Source: Prevotellaceae bacterium (lineage in GTDB: Bacteria > Bacteroidota > Bacteroidia > Bacteroidales > UBA932). Taken from it: 12,592 bases of DNA. Position numbers and translations under genes: made by a program. The notes under the pieces were generated by a model that was not told the DNA's origin, made no database searches, and was given only the letters and a program-made list of their open reading frames with translations. Location of the stretch: NCBI GenBank assembly GCA_031259645.1, contig JAIRLC010000031.1:1-12592 (forward strand). The letters are read 5' to 3'. The first letter of the stretch is position 1; each line of letters begins with the position of its first letter. Shown here piece by piece: positions 1-7,692 of this stretch.

Positions 1-674
1 ACTGTTTTGTAGCGTCCGAGATATTGAAAAAGCAGGAATATACTAATCAATAAAAATAAGACAGACATCCATCGTAACAGGAGAACAATGTCCTGTCTAG
101 CCTCTTGATCGTAGGTGTACAGATTCATGACGGGATACCCTTCGATGCCGTAAACGATGATGCCATGATCGTCGAGCGGAGGCCCGATAATAATGTTGTC
201 GGCAATGCTGAATACCGCATTAACATTGTTGTTGTGGGGCTGATCGACATACACATGGTCATGTTTTATCGCCACAGTAACCACAATACGATAATCGTCT
301 TTATAGAAACTGCGTGTAATATACCAATTATGATTTAACTTTACAAAACGGGAAATAGTGTCTATTTGCAACAATTGCCGCTCATCAATGGGCGCATCGT
401 GTATCCAATGAAGTAACTTCTCATTTTTAAAAATGAAAAAAGCCACATTATTACTAAGATTGGAAGACAATAGCGTATGGATGTCTTGAGGATTGAAATG
501 TGCAATAATATCGTAGATATCTTTTTGTTGCTTGTGAAGTCTCTGGGTGTAACGGGTTACATCATATTTATTAATTTCCGACAATTGAAAGTCGGCTAAC
601 GACACACACAAAGTGAGTAGGGCTGCCATCAGAAACCCAAGCGAACTAAACAACAAATAATGTTTTTTTCTCAT
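1..674 (-). CDS. Membrane sensor, N-terminal part; probable histidine kinase (runs off left edge)
   Basis: An open frame begins with ATG at 674 and continues without a stop to base 1, giving 224 complete codons. It begins MRKKHYLLFSSLGF. A first membrane segment lies at about residues 7-28. An extracytoplasmic domain of about 165 residues follows, and a second membrane segment lies at about 196-218, after which the window ends. This membrane-sensor-membrane plan, with stretches such as HNWYITRSFYKD and IVVTVAIKHDHVYVD, resembles the input domain of large Bacteroidota sensor histidine kinases. No HAMP, HisKA or ATPase domain falls inside the window, so kinase identity is inferred. The start lies 6 bp after the rlmH stop codon, so the two are probably co-transcribed. 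Another two-transmembrane sensor type is possible. Confidence 0.72.
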   Translation of the reverse strand, partial: MRKKHYLLFSSLGFLMAALLTLCVSLADFQLSEINKYDVTRYTQRLHKQQKDIYDIIAHFNPQDIHTLLSSNLSNNVAFFIFKNEKLLHWIHDAPIDERQLLQIDTISRFVKLNHNWYITRSFYKDDYRIVVTVAIKHDHVYVDQPHNNNVNAVFSIADNIIIGPPLDDHGIIVYGIEGYPVMNLYTYDQEARQDIVLLLRWMSVLFLLISIFLLFQYLGRYKT

Positions 675-680
675 AAACTG

Positions 681-1154
681 TTAAGGATGATGATAGGATT
701 CGCCTTTAATAATAGTGCACGCACGGTAAAGTTGTTCTGCAAAAATAAGCCTGGCCATTTGATGTGAAAAAGTCATGCGCGACAGGGATATTTTGCCGGT
801 AGCCCGCTGAACAATATCCTCGGAAAACCCAAAAGCGCCGCCTACAGCAAATACCAATGAGCGGGAGGTGTAGCATAATTTCTTCCCAAGATAACCGGCC
901 CATTCTTCAGATGAAAATTGCAAACCGTTCTCATCTAAAAGCAGTAAATCGTCATTGGGGCCAAGTTGCCGGAGAATAAGTTGCCCCTCTTGTGCTTTTA
1001 ATTGTGCATGAGTTAAACTTCCTGCATTTCGCACATCGGGAATCTCTTTAATCTCAAAGGAAATGTAATGCTGAAGCCGTTTTGTATATATAGCGATGCC
1101 TTCACGCAAATAAGCATCAGTGGTTTTCCCTATGACAAGCATAATAACTTTCAT
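681..1154 (-). CDS. rlmH: 23S rRNA (pseudouridine(1915)-N3)-methyltransferase RlmH
   Basis: This is a SPOUT-family methyltransferase that uses S-adenosylmethionine to methylate N3 of pseudouridine 1915 in helix 69 of 23S rRNA, acting on assembled 70S ribosomes. The protein is 157 residues, the usual family length. It begins MKVIMLVIGKT, has the SAM-binding knot loop GGAFGFSED (105-113) and HQMARLIFAEQLYRA (131-145), and ends in the family signature YHHP. An in-frame ATG four codons upstream (at 1166) was rejected because it falls inside the probable -7 promoter element and adds residues the family lacks. The gene is divergent from the DUF4783-nadC operon and is followed after 6 bp by the sensor gene. 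The identification is firm. Confidence 0.96.
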   Translation of the reverse strand: MKVIMLVIGKTTDAYLREGIAIYTKRLQHYISFEIKEIPDVRNAGSLTHAQLKAQEGQLILRQLGPNDDLLLLDENGLQFSSEEWAGYLGKKLCYTSRSLVFAVGGAFGFSEDIVQRATGKISLSRMTFSHQMARLIFAEQLYRACTIIKGESYHHP

Positions 1155-1163
1155 AATATTACA

Positions 1164-1171
1164 CAAAGTTA
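1164..1171 (-). promoter_or_regulatory. Probable rlmH promoter, -7 element
   Basis: On the minus strand TAACTTTG matches the Bacteroidota -7 consensus TAnnTTTG. It lies 9 bp before the ATG at 1154, so the transcript would have a very short leader of roughly 5 bases. No clear TTTG is seen at -33. The element supports the shorter rlmH start. Confidence 0.5.
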
Positions 1172-1203
1172 GGAAACTATTTTCTTTTTTCGAAAAGATT
1201 TAC

Positions 1204-1211
1204 GAACTTTG
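1204..1211 (+). promoter_or_regulatory. Possible promoter of the DUF4783-nadC operon, -7 element
   Basis: GAACTTTG matches TAnnTTTG with one mismatch, 24 bp before the ATG at 1236. It is the mirror image of the rlmH -7 element (AACTTTG on both strands, about 40 bp apart). No convincing -33 element is visible, only a T-rich stretch at 1181-1190. Confidence 0.35.
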
Positions 1212-1235
1212 TAATGTATTATAGTTTAATAAAAG

Positions 1236-1640
1236 ATGAAAACTTTTTTTTTGTTATTTTTTATTTTTCCGGTAATCGCCACGGCGGAAACACCGCAAAT
1301 TCCGTGTGAAAATTTATTTGACCCAATAATAAAAGTGTTGAAAAACAACAGTGCAGAAGCCTTTTCCAACTATTTTGCAGATGCTGTGGAATTTGATATT
1401 TTTGGTGAAAATAAAATCTATAGCAAACTGCAAGCCGAACAAGTTGTTAAGACTTTTTTTACACGTAAGTCGATAAAACAAATTATAATGAAACACTGTA
1501 GTGGAAAAGATTATCTGAAATATGCGGTTGCTGAAATAACCGATACGGAAGACTTGCTGTACCGGGCTACGATTTTTGTACGTATAGAAAGTGATGGAAA
1601 TGCCGTAATTCAGGAAGTTCGGCTGGAAAAAGAAGAATAA
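1236..1640 (+). CDS. Secreted DUF4783 family protein
   Basis: The product is 134 residues with a clear signal peptide: a Lys near the start, then a Phe/Leu-rich core (residues 4-15), with likely cleavage after ATA (17). The mature part, about 115 residues, contains NNSAEAFSNYFADAVEFDIFG and later VEQVVKTFF-like and strand-rich segments that fit DUF4783, a small Bacteroidota family with an NTF2-like appearance. Its function is unknown. A cysteine at 24 lies too far from a recognisable lipobox to call a lipoprotein. Its TAA stop overlaps the nadC ATG by one base (TAATG at 1638-1642), which implies translational coupling. Nothing in the sequence suggests a role in NAD synthesis. Confidence 0.85.
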   Translation: MKTFFLLFFIFPVIATAETPQIPCENLFDPIIKVLKNNSAEAFSNYFADAVEFDIFGENKIYSKLQAEQVVKTFFTRKSIKQIIMKHCSGKDYLKYAVAEITDTEDLLYRATIFVRIESDGNAVIQEVRLEKEE

Positions 1641-2485
1641 TGGATATGCAAAGTTATATTGACGGTTTGCTTACACTGGCAATCGCAGAAGACATAGGCA
1701 ACGGCGACCATACCTCGCTGGCAGTTATTTCCCCGGAAGCGGAAGGAAAAATGAAGCTATTGGTGAAAGAAGAAGGTGTGATTGCGGGCATTGACATTGC
1801 AAAGCAACTATTCAAACGGATAGACCGGCGTTTGGAAATGGAACAATTGCTGAAAGATGGCGCCCGGGTGCAAAAGGGCGATATTGCCTTTTATGTAACG
1901 GGACGGGAACGCGCACTGTTGCAAGCAGAGCGCTTGGTGTTAAATATAATGCAACGAATGAGTGGGGTGGCTACACAAACCGCCACCTACGTGAAAGAAT
2001 TGAAGGGTTTGAAAACGCAAGTGCTCGACACGCGGAAAACCACGCCGGGCATGCGCGTATTAGATAAGCTGGCGGTAAAAACCGGAGGCGGTGGTAACCA
2101 CCGGATGGGTTTGTTTGATATGATTCTATTAAAAGATAATCACGTAGATTTTGCGGGAGGCATTGAACAGGCAATTGTGAAAACCCTGGAATATTTGCAG
2201 CGTACAGGGCTCAATTTGGCTATCGAAATAGAAGTGCGTTCGCTGGAAGATCTGAAAACAGTGCTGCGTGTGGGTGGTGTGCAACGAATCATGTTCGATA
2301 ATTTCGATTTGCCAACAACAAAAGAAGCCGTAACATTAGTGGCCGGGCGCTATGAAACCGAATCTTCTGGCGGAATTACACTCGAAAACTTGCGCGCTTA
2401 TGCCGAATGTGGCGTTGATTTTATTTCTGTGGGCGCTTTGACACACCAAATCAAAAGCCTTGATTTGAGCCTGAAGGCAATTTAA
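1640..2485 (+). CDS. nadC: Quinolinate phosphoribosyltransferase (nicotinate-nucleotide pyrophosphorylase, carboxylating)
   Basis: The enzyme converts quinolinate and PRPP to nicotinate mononucleotide, CO2 and pyrophosphate, the committed step of de novo NAD synthesis in the cytoplasm. At 281 residues it has the normal length. An N-terminal alpha/beta domain contains EDIGNGDHTS (17-26). The barrel domain carries ERLVLN (97-102), DTRKTTPG (130-137), GGGNHRMG (150-157), LLKDNH (163-168), IEIEVR (195-200), MFDNF (218-222), ESSGG (241-245) and ISVGALTH (262-269). These include the conserved Arg, Lys and His residues that bind quinolinate and the ESSGG phosphate loop. The start overlaps the preceding stop codon; a second in-frame ATG at 1646 is also possible. 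The stop overlaps that of the convergent ATPase gene by 4 bp. Confidence 0.97.
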   Translation: MDMQSYIDGLLTLAIAEDIGNGDHTSLAVISPEAEGKMKLLVKEEGVIAGIDIAKQLFKRIDRRLEMEQLLKDGARVQKGDIAFYVTGRERALLQAERLVLNIMQRMSGVATQTATYVKELKGLKTQVLDTRKTTPGMRVLDKLAVKTGGGGNHRMGLFDMILLKDNHVDFAGGIEQAIVKTLEYLQRTGLNLAIEIEVRSLEDLKTVLRVGGVQRIMFDNFDLPTTKEAVTLVAGRYETESSGGITLENLRAYAECGVDFISVGALTHQIKSLDLSLKAI

Positions 2486-3672
2486 TATAAAAATCCGAAA
2501 AGCCATAACGGAATATGATTTAGGAAACCATACTCAATATCGTCGATACCCAAAAAGGCATTTTTCACATGCTGAATCTGTTGCCCTGTCTTGTTTCTTC
2601 CACCTACTTCAATGGTGAACTTTCCGTCAATAAGAAAATCCCCTTTGTCGGAATAATTTATTTTATGTTTTTTACTCAACTGATTTAAAAAAAAGGTTTC
2701 GCGTAAATTTCCGATATTGGGCTTTTCCATAGATAACGCATACACCAGGTTGGGGTTATCAAGAAAAAGTTTGTCGGGCTTCTGCAACAGGCTGATGCCA
2801 ACCGCTTGTTTAAAAATATTTTTAGTCAGCTCGGCCTGCCCCATATAATGAAGGTAGGTGAGGAGCGTATTACGATTTACACCAATACGTTCACTAAGTT
2901 TGGTGACATTGGGAATAAAAGGCACAGCCTGCGCAATAATGAAGAGCAATTGTTTTAACTTGTTGGTGTATGCTACTTCCACATTGCGCAAGAGTGGCAG
3001 TTCTAACTCAATGATCATATTCACGATTTCCTGAATGCGGCTGTGATACGTGATTTCCGATTCTTTAAAGAAAGGATAATACCCCTTGTTGAGATAAACT
3101 TCAAAGTATTTTATAGGCGCGACGCGATGAACAATATCTTTGGCTATTTGTTCATGTTTTTTTAAAATATCATCAAGATTTAGCGCCGGGAAATCGGTGC
3201 CTTGCGTCATGTTCAGGTATTCGCGGAAGGAGAGCCCTTGCATATTGTACGACACAGCCCTGCGGCTTAGATCGGCGCGTTGGTTAAGAATTTGAAGCAA
3301 CGAAGAACCGGTGAATATGACTTTTAATTCAGGGTAATCGTCGTAAATATTTTTTATTTCTTGTGACCAATTGGGATATTTGTGCACTTCGTCGATGAGC
3401 AAATGCGTCCCGCCACGTTTGGCAAAGCGATCGGCAAGATCCACGAGATTATTTTCACTGAACCAAATGTTATCAAGGCTGACATAGAGTGTGCTGTCTT
3501 TTGGCAAGTGCTTTTTGGCATATTGTAACAAAAGAGTGGTTTTCCCAATGCCGCGGGCGCCTTTAATTCCAATGAGGCGCATTTCCCATGGAATAACATC
3601 CATGTCACCACGAATGAAATCAAGATTTGTATCCTGCATTTTTTTTTGATGTACTTCTATTAACCGTTCCAT
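2482..3672 (-). CDS. AAA_14/DUF4143 family ATPase
   Basis: The gene encodes a 396-residue P-loop ATPase. From the ATG at 3672, Walker A is GARGIGKTT (38-46), Walker B is LLIDE (91-95), and a sensor strand VIFTGSS lies at 118-124; this is the AAA_14 domain. The C-terminal DUF4143 part has a helix-turn-helix-like segment at about 255-290 and a nuclease-fold-like tail, GDFLIDGKFTIEVGG (344-358). In that tail the usual E-x-K lysine is replaced by Gly, with Lys further on (GGRNK). The family is abundant in Bacteroidota and has no settled function. A TTG start at 3699 would add nine residues but lies upstream of the predicted transcription start; known relatives begin near this ATG. A strong promoter and a palindrome array precede the gene. 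Confidence 0.9.
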   Translation of the reverse strand: MERLIEVHQKKMQDTNLDFIRGDMDVIPWEMRLIGIKGARGIGKTTLLLQYAKKHLPKDSTLYVSLDNIWFSENNLVDLADRFAKRGGTHLLIDEVHKYPNWSQEIKNIYDDYPELKVIFTGSSLLQILNQRADLSRRAVSYNMQGLSFREYLNMTQGTDFPALNLDDILKKHEQIAKDIVHRVAPIKYFEVYLNKGYYPFFKESEITYHSRIQEIVNMIIELELPLLRNVEVAYTNKLKQLLFIIAQAVPFIPNVTKLSERIGVNRNTLLTYLHYMGQAELTKNIFKQAVGISLLQKPDKLFLDNPNLVYALSMEKPNIGNLRETFFLNQLSKKHKINYSDKGDFLIDGKFTIEVGGRNKTGQQIQHVKNAFLGIDDIEYGFLNHIPLWLFGFLY

Positions 3673-3679
3673 AGCATTT

Positions 3680-3795
3680 TTGCTTATTATAATAGGCAAA
3701 AGTACATCTTTTTATTTAATACACAAAACATTTTTATAATTTTTTGCTTATTGTATTAATTATTTTCTATAAAAATTGCTTAATGTATTAAGCAA
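3680..3795. repeat. Phased palindrome array (probable operator) upstream of the ATPase
   Basis: Related 20-bp elements begin at 3680, 3744 and 3776. The last, TTGCTTAATGTATTAAGCAA, is a perfect palindrome of 9-bp arms around GT. The first, TTGCTTATTATAATAGGCAA, has one arm mismatch. The middle one (3744-3763) keeps the left half and loses the right. Spacings are 64 and 32 bp, close to six and three helical turns, so all copies lie on the same DNA face. The 20 bp at 3712-3731, the missing 32-bp register, match the perfect copy at 12 of 20 bases, perhaps by AT-richness. The first copy covers the predicted transcription start. The ATPase itself has a helix-turn-helix-like region, so autoregulation is a fair inference. 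Confidence 0.7.
3697..3728 (-). promoter_or_regulatory. Promoter of the AAA_14/DUF4143 ATPase gene
   Basis: On the minus strand a -33 TTTTG (3724-3728), an exact 19-bp spacer and a -7 TACTTTTG (3697-3704) fit the Bacteroidota consensus without a mismatch. Transcription should start near 3690, inside the palindrome at 3680-3699, leaving a leader of about 18 bases before the ATG at 3672. The overlap with the palindrome suggests repression. Confidence 0.75.
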
Positions 3796-3844
3796 AAATG
3801 TGAAAATTTTTACCAACAAGCTTATACTCAATAAATTAATGTGT

Positions 3845-3886
3845 AAAAAAGGGCGTATTTTTGGAATAAGGGTTTTATTCGCCTTT
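3845..3886 (-). terminator. Possible secA terminator
   Basis: Just after and overlapping the secA stop, the minus strand can fold GAATAA/TTATTC (3864-3869 with 3875-3880) inside AAAGGCG/CGCCCTTT (3847-3854 with 3880-3886). A run of six T follows. The outer stem has a one-base bulge and the stems share a base, so this is only a moderate candidate. Confidence 0.4.
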
Positions 3887-6800
3887 ACCGTGGCAGTTTT
3901 TGTACTTCTTACCACTGCCGCAGGGGCAAGGTTCGTTACGTCCCACTTTCTTTTCTACATGCACAGGCGCTTGTGATTTAGGCTGACTGCTGTTGGCCGA
4001 GAGTTCGGGCCGGCTGGCTTGCATGCGGCTGTGGTCAGCGCGCCGTTGCTCGGCTTGTTTGATGTTTTGTGGATCACGCAAGGGAATGTGAGCGCGAAGG
4101 AGGAAAGACAACACGTCGCGATTAACTTTCTCAAGCATGGAACTGAATAACTCATAACTTTCGAACTTGTAAATTAAAAGCGGGTCTTTTTGCTCATATA
4201 CAGCCGATTGCACGGATTGCTTGAGGTCGTCCATTTCGCGGAGATGTTCTTTCCAATGCCCGTCAATCGTTATAAGCATGATGGTTTTGCTTAACGTATG
4301 CGAAACTTCTTTGCCTTCATTTTCCACAGCCCTCTTAAGATTTACGGCAATTTGCATCATTTTTTGCCCATCACTGAAAGGCACGGCTATGTTTTCATAA
4401 GTGGCGCCTTGCGTTTCATATACTTGTTTGATAATGGGTAATGCCTGTTTAGCCATAAAATCAGCGCGACGCTGGTATTCGGTAATAAGTTGTTCCGACA
4501 ACAATTCGCCAAGCGCCGAAGCCGACGTCTCACGATAGGTTTGCTCGTCAATGGTTGGTTGAATAGATAATTGACGGAGAATATCAAATGAAAATTCTTC
4601 GTAACTTTTATCGTTTTCTGCTTGCTGTGCCAATGATGCGCTGTAATCGTGCATCATGTTTTGTACATCAACATCAATACGTTCACCGAATAACGCATTG
4701 CGACGGCGGGTGTAAATCACTTCCCGCTGCGAATTCATCACATCATCATACTCAAGAAGGCGTTTGCGGATACCGAAATTGTTCTCTTCTACTTTACGCT
4801 GTGCGCGTTCAATAGATCTTGAAAGCATGGAATGTTGAAGCACCTCGCCTTCTTTCATCCCCATGCGATCGACAATAGCGGCGATACGCCCTGAGCCGAA
4901 AAGACGCATGAGGTTATCTTCGAGCGACACGTAGAAGTTGGATGTCCCGGGGTCGCCTTGGCGTCCGGCGCGGCCGCGCAACTGACGGTCAACGCGGCGG
5001 CTGTCATGGCGCTCTGTGCCAATGATGGCCAGCCCGCCGGCTTCTTTTACGCCGGAGCCGAGTTTAATGTCGGTACCCCGTCCGGCCATGTTGGTGGCAA
5101 TGGTAACAGCGCTTGCCTGGCCGGCTTCAGCGATAATTTCAGCTTCGCGGGCATGTTGTTTCGCATTTAAAACATTATGCCTGATACCGCGTAATTTCAA
5201 CATGCGACTCAATAACTCGGAAACTTCCACAGAGGTTGTTCCCACAAGTACAGGCCGTCCGGCTTTAGAAAGTTCTACAATTTTGTCGATAACGGCATTG
5301 TATTTTTCACGCTTGGTTTTGTAAATTAAATCATCGTAATCTTTTCGTATGATGGGACGATTGGTGGGAATTACCACCACGTCTAACTTGTAAATGTTCC
5401 ACAACTCGCCGGCTTCGGTTTCAGCTGTACCGGTCATCCCCGAAAGTTTGTGGTACATTCTGAAATAATTCTGTAAAGTAATGGTGGCAAACGTTTGTGT
5501 GGCAGCTTCCACTTTCACCCGCTCTTTGGCCTCAATAGCCTGATGCAGCCCGTCGGAATAACGGCGCCCTTCCAATATACGGCCGGTCTGTTCATCCACA
5601 ATTTTAATTTTATTATCCATTACCACATATTCCACGTCCTTTTCAAACATAGAATAAGCCTTGAGCAATTGATTGACGGTGTGCACACGTTCAGACTTGA
5701 GGGCGTAGTCCGATAGCATGGTGTCCTTCTTCTGAAGTTTTTCGTCCACCTTCAAATCACTTTTTTCGAGCTCTGCAATTTCGGAACCGATGTCGGGTAA
5801 CACAAAAAACTTGTTATCACTTACACTTTGCGAAATAAGATCAATCCCTTTGTCGGTAAGCTCTACAGAGTGTTGCTTCTCATCAATTACGAAAAATAAA
5901 TCGTCGGTAACGAGGTGCATTTGCTTACTGTTGTCCTGCATGTAGAAATTCTCGGTCTTGAGCAAAAGTTGCTTGTGTCCGGCTTCGCTTAAGAATTTAA
6001 TCAGCGGCGTATATTTCGGCAATCCTTTGTGGGCACGAAGAAGAAGCTTACCTCCCTCGTCGTTTTTTCCTTCATTGATGAGTTTGCGGGCGTCGTTAAG
6101 CAACTGCGTGACCAGGTTGCGTTGGGCGTTGTAAACCTTTTCAACATTAGGTTTAAATTCATTAAACTGTTGGTCATCGCCTTTGTCAACAGGCCCTGAA
6201 ATGATTAGTGGCGTGCGTGCGTCATCAATCAAAACGGAGTCCACTTCGTCCACAATGGCGAAGTGATGCTTGCGTTGCACCAGATCACTGATATTGATGG
6301 CCATGTTGTCGCGTAAATAATCAAAGCCAAATTCGTTGTTAGTGCCGAAAGTAATATCGGCGCGATAAGCTTTGCGGCGTGCGTCGGAGTTCGGCTGATG
6401 CTTGTCGATACAATCTACCGATAAGCCATGAAATTCGTAAATAGGCCCCATCCATTCCGAGTCGCGTTTCGAGAGATAGTCATTGACCGTTACCACGTGT
6501 ACGCCTTTTCCCGCAAGGGCATTGAGAAATACGGGCAGGGTAGCCACTAATGTTTTTCCTTCGCCGGTAGCCATTTCGGCGATTTTCCCCTGATGCAATA
6601 CAACACCGCCGAAAAGTTGCACATCATAATGCACCATATCCCACGTGATCATATTCCCGCCGGCTATCCATTGGTTTTTCCAGATTGCTTTATCCCCTTT
6701 GATAGTAACATTGTCCTTCTGCGTGGCGATATTGCGGTCGAAATCGGTAGCGGTCACTTCGAGTTCGGCATTTTCTTTAAAGCGGCGTGCCGTTGATTTG

Positions 6801-7150
6801 ACGATAGCAAAGGCTTCCGGAAGTATTTCCATGAGTACCGCTTCTATCTCTTCGTCGATATTTTTAGTGAGCTTGTCAATCTCGGTAGCGATGGCTTCTT
6901 TTTCAGCAATCTCAACGTCTGCCCTGCGGAGTTGTTCCCGCAATTCTGCTTTATTGGTTGTCGAGGCGGCCAGTCGTGTGGTAATTATTTCTTTGAGCCG
7001 GTTTGTTTCGGCGCGCAGTTCGTCGTTCGATAACTTGTCATAAGTTACATAAACCTCGTTGATTTTATCAACGTAAGGCATGATCATCTTCAAGTCACGG
7101 TCGGATTTTGTGCCGAATAATTTTTTGAGTACAGAGCCAAAAATAGCCAT
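3875..7150 (-). CDS. secA: Preprotein translocase ATPase subunit SecA
   Basis: SecA is the cytoplasmic motor that couples ATP hydrolysis to threading of unfolded preproteins through SecYEG. The protein has 1,091 residues, longer than E. coli SecA (901) but normal for Bacteroidota, with family-type insertions near residues 50-110 and in the 320-480 region. Walker A is ATGEGKT (194-200) and the DEAD-like box is DEVDS (301-305). GRGTDI (690-695) and [10 protein letters not shown] (726-735) are helicase motifs of NBD2. [10 protein letters not shown] lies at 801-810, and IDGHWKEHL (962-970) is in the helical scaffold. The C-terminal SEC-C zinc motif is intact, with Cys1075, Cys1077, Cys1086 and His1087. 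The ATG at 7150 gives the canonical N-terminus [13 protein letters not shown]. It has its own promoter and is transcribed towards the ATPase gene. Confidence 0.98.
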   Translation of the reverse strand: MAIFGSVLKKLFGTKSDRDLKMIMPYVDKINEVYVTYDKLSNDELRAETNRLKEIITTRLAASTTNKAELREQLRRADVEIAEKEAIATEIDKLTKNIDEEIEAVLMEILPEAFAIVKSTARRFKENAELEVTATDFDRNIATQKDNVTIKGDKAIWKNQWIAGGNMITWDMVHYDVQLFGGVVLHQGKIAEMATGEGKTLVATLPVFLNALAGKGVHVVTVNDYLSKRDSEWMGPIYEFHGLSVDCIDKHQPNSDARRKAYRADITFGTNNEFGFDYLRDNMAINISDLVQRKHHFAIVDEVDSVLIDDARTPLIISGPVDKGDDQQFNEFKPNVEKVYNAQRNLVTQLLNDARKLINEGKNDEGGKLLLRAHKGLPKYTPLIKFLSEAGHKQLLLKTENFYMQDNSKQMHLVTDDLFFVIDEKQHSVELTDKGIDLISQSVSDNKFFVLPDIGSEIAELEKSDLKVDEKLQKKDTMLSDYALKSERVHTVNQLLKAYSMFEKDVEYVVMDNKIKIVDEQTGRILEGRRYSDGLHQAIEAKERVKVEAATQTFATITLQNYFRMYHKLSGMTGTAETEAGELWNIYKLDVVVIPTNRPIIRKDYDDLIYKTKREKYNAVIDKIVELSKAGRPVLVGTTSVEVSELLSRMLKLRGIRHNVLNAKQHAREAEIIAEAGQASAVTIATNMAGRGTDIKLGSGVKEAGGLAIIGTERHDSRRVDRQLRGRAGRQGDPGTSNFYVSLEDNLMRLFGSGRIAAIVDRMGMKEGEVLQHSMLSRSIERAQRKVEENNFGIRKRLLEYDDVMNSQREVIYTRRRNALFGERIDVDVQNMMHDYSASLAQQAENDKSYEEFSFDILRQLSIQPTIDEQTYRETSASALGELLSEQLITEYQRRADFMAKQALPIIKQVYETQGATYENIAVPFSDGQKMMQIAVNLKRAVENEGKEVSHTLSKTIMLITIDGHWKEHLREMDDLKQSVQSAVYEQKDPLLIYKFESYELFSSMLEKVNRDVLSFLLRAHIPLRDPQNIKQAEQRRADHSRMQASRPELSANSSQPKSQAPVHVEKKVGRNEPCPCGSGKKYKNCHGKGE

Positions 7151-7174
7151 AGCATTATTGTGTTATATAACTTA

Positions 7175-7206
7175 CAAAGATGGGTATTTATTTGTAATTT
7201 TGCAAA
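7175..7206 (-). promoter_or_regulatory. secA promoter
   Basis: On the minus strand a -33 TTTG (7203-7206), a 20-bp spacer and a -7 CATCTTTG (7175-7182, one mismatch to TAnnTTTG) precede the secA ATG by about 24 bp. The TGTCA/TGACA site cluster at 7210-7265 starts only 4 bp upstream of the -33 element. Confidence 0.6.
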
Positions 7207-7209
7207 TGA

Positions 7210-7265
7210 TGACTGTTGCTGTCAAAAATCGGCAAAATTTGACAGTTGTTGTTTTTACTGTCAAA
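7210..7265. repeat. TGTCA/TGACA site cluster; 47-bp direct repeat copy 1 (7219-7265)
   Basis: Between the broken Fic gene and the secA promoter, TGTCA/TGACA sites are centred at 7222, 7242 and 7261, with one-or-two-base variants at 7212 (TGACT) and 7232 (CGGCA). Steps are therefore 10, 10, 10 and 19 bp. Bases 7219-7265 match 8531-8577 at 43 of 47 positions in direct orientation, so the same site layout occurs on both sides of the Fic gene. Pairing of TTTGACAG with CTGTCAAA ahead of TTTT could also act as a weak terminator for the Fic transcript. Confidence 0.75.
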
Positions 7266-7278
7266 ATAAAACCGGTTA

Positions 7279-7692
7279 CTACATTTCAGATAGTAAATTG
7301 AACAAGTCAACATTCAGGTAAATGATTTCTTTACCTATTTTTTTCGGAATCATAATACCCAGTGTTTCCATTTGCCGGAGGTATTTTTTTGCCGTATTTA
7401 AACTTTTGATCCGCTCATCTAAGAGTCGTTTTGGGCTTATGTAGGGCTGTTCGAATATTTTTTCTACGGACTCTTTTGGGATATGGGGTAATTTTTTCGC
7501 AATAAGTTTCGTGGTATTAGCGAATAACCGGTTGATTTCATTTATTTTTTGAATAGTGAGCGACGCCGTTTCTTCTATGGCTTTCAACATGTATAGTATC
7601 CATTTTCGCCAATCTTGGCGGGCGGTTACCGCATTCAAGTAAGCATAATAATCGTCTTTATTGTTGATGATGTAGGCGCTTAGGTAGAGCAT
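7279..7692 (-). CDS. Fic family protein, C-terminal fragment (downstream of frameshift)
   Basis: The 137 residues, beginning MLYLSAYIINNKDDYY, continue the Fic domain of the frame that starts at 8404 and end in a winged-helix region (about residues 73-137, with SPKRLLDERIKSLNTAKKYL and KIGKEIIYLNVDLFNLL). This is the usual C-terminus of Fic proteins with an N-terminal inhibitory helix. In an intact gene the preceding residues would be LIQKKLLDIP, and the restored protein would be about 374 residues, the normal size. The annotated ATG is internal to the intact gene; independent translation would need re-initiation, since the upstream frame stops at 7658, overlapping this start by 35 bp. Fragment status is well supported. 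Whether it is ever expressed as a separate protein is unknown. Confidence 0.75.
   Translation of the reverse strand: MLYLSAYIINNKDDYYAYLNAVTARQDWRKWILYMLKAIEETASLTIQKINEINRLFANTTKLIAKKLPHIPKESVEKIFEQPYISPKRLLDERIKSLNTAKKYLRQMETLGIMIPKKIGKEIIYLNVDLFNLLSEM

Noticed and set aside
105..338. Plus-strand frame of 77 codons at the left edge
   Set aside because: It is the antisense of the partial sensor gene, which spans the whole region on the minus strand.
3673..3699. TTG start for the ATPase, nine codons upstream
   Set aside because: It lies upstream of the predicted transcription start and inside the palindrome. The ATG at 3672 gives the usual family N-terminus.
3776..3976. Plus-strand frame of 66 codons
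   Set aside because: It covers the palindrome array and the antisense of the secA C-terminus, with no recognisable domain.
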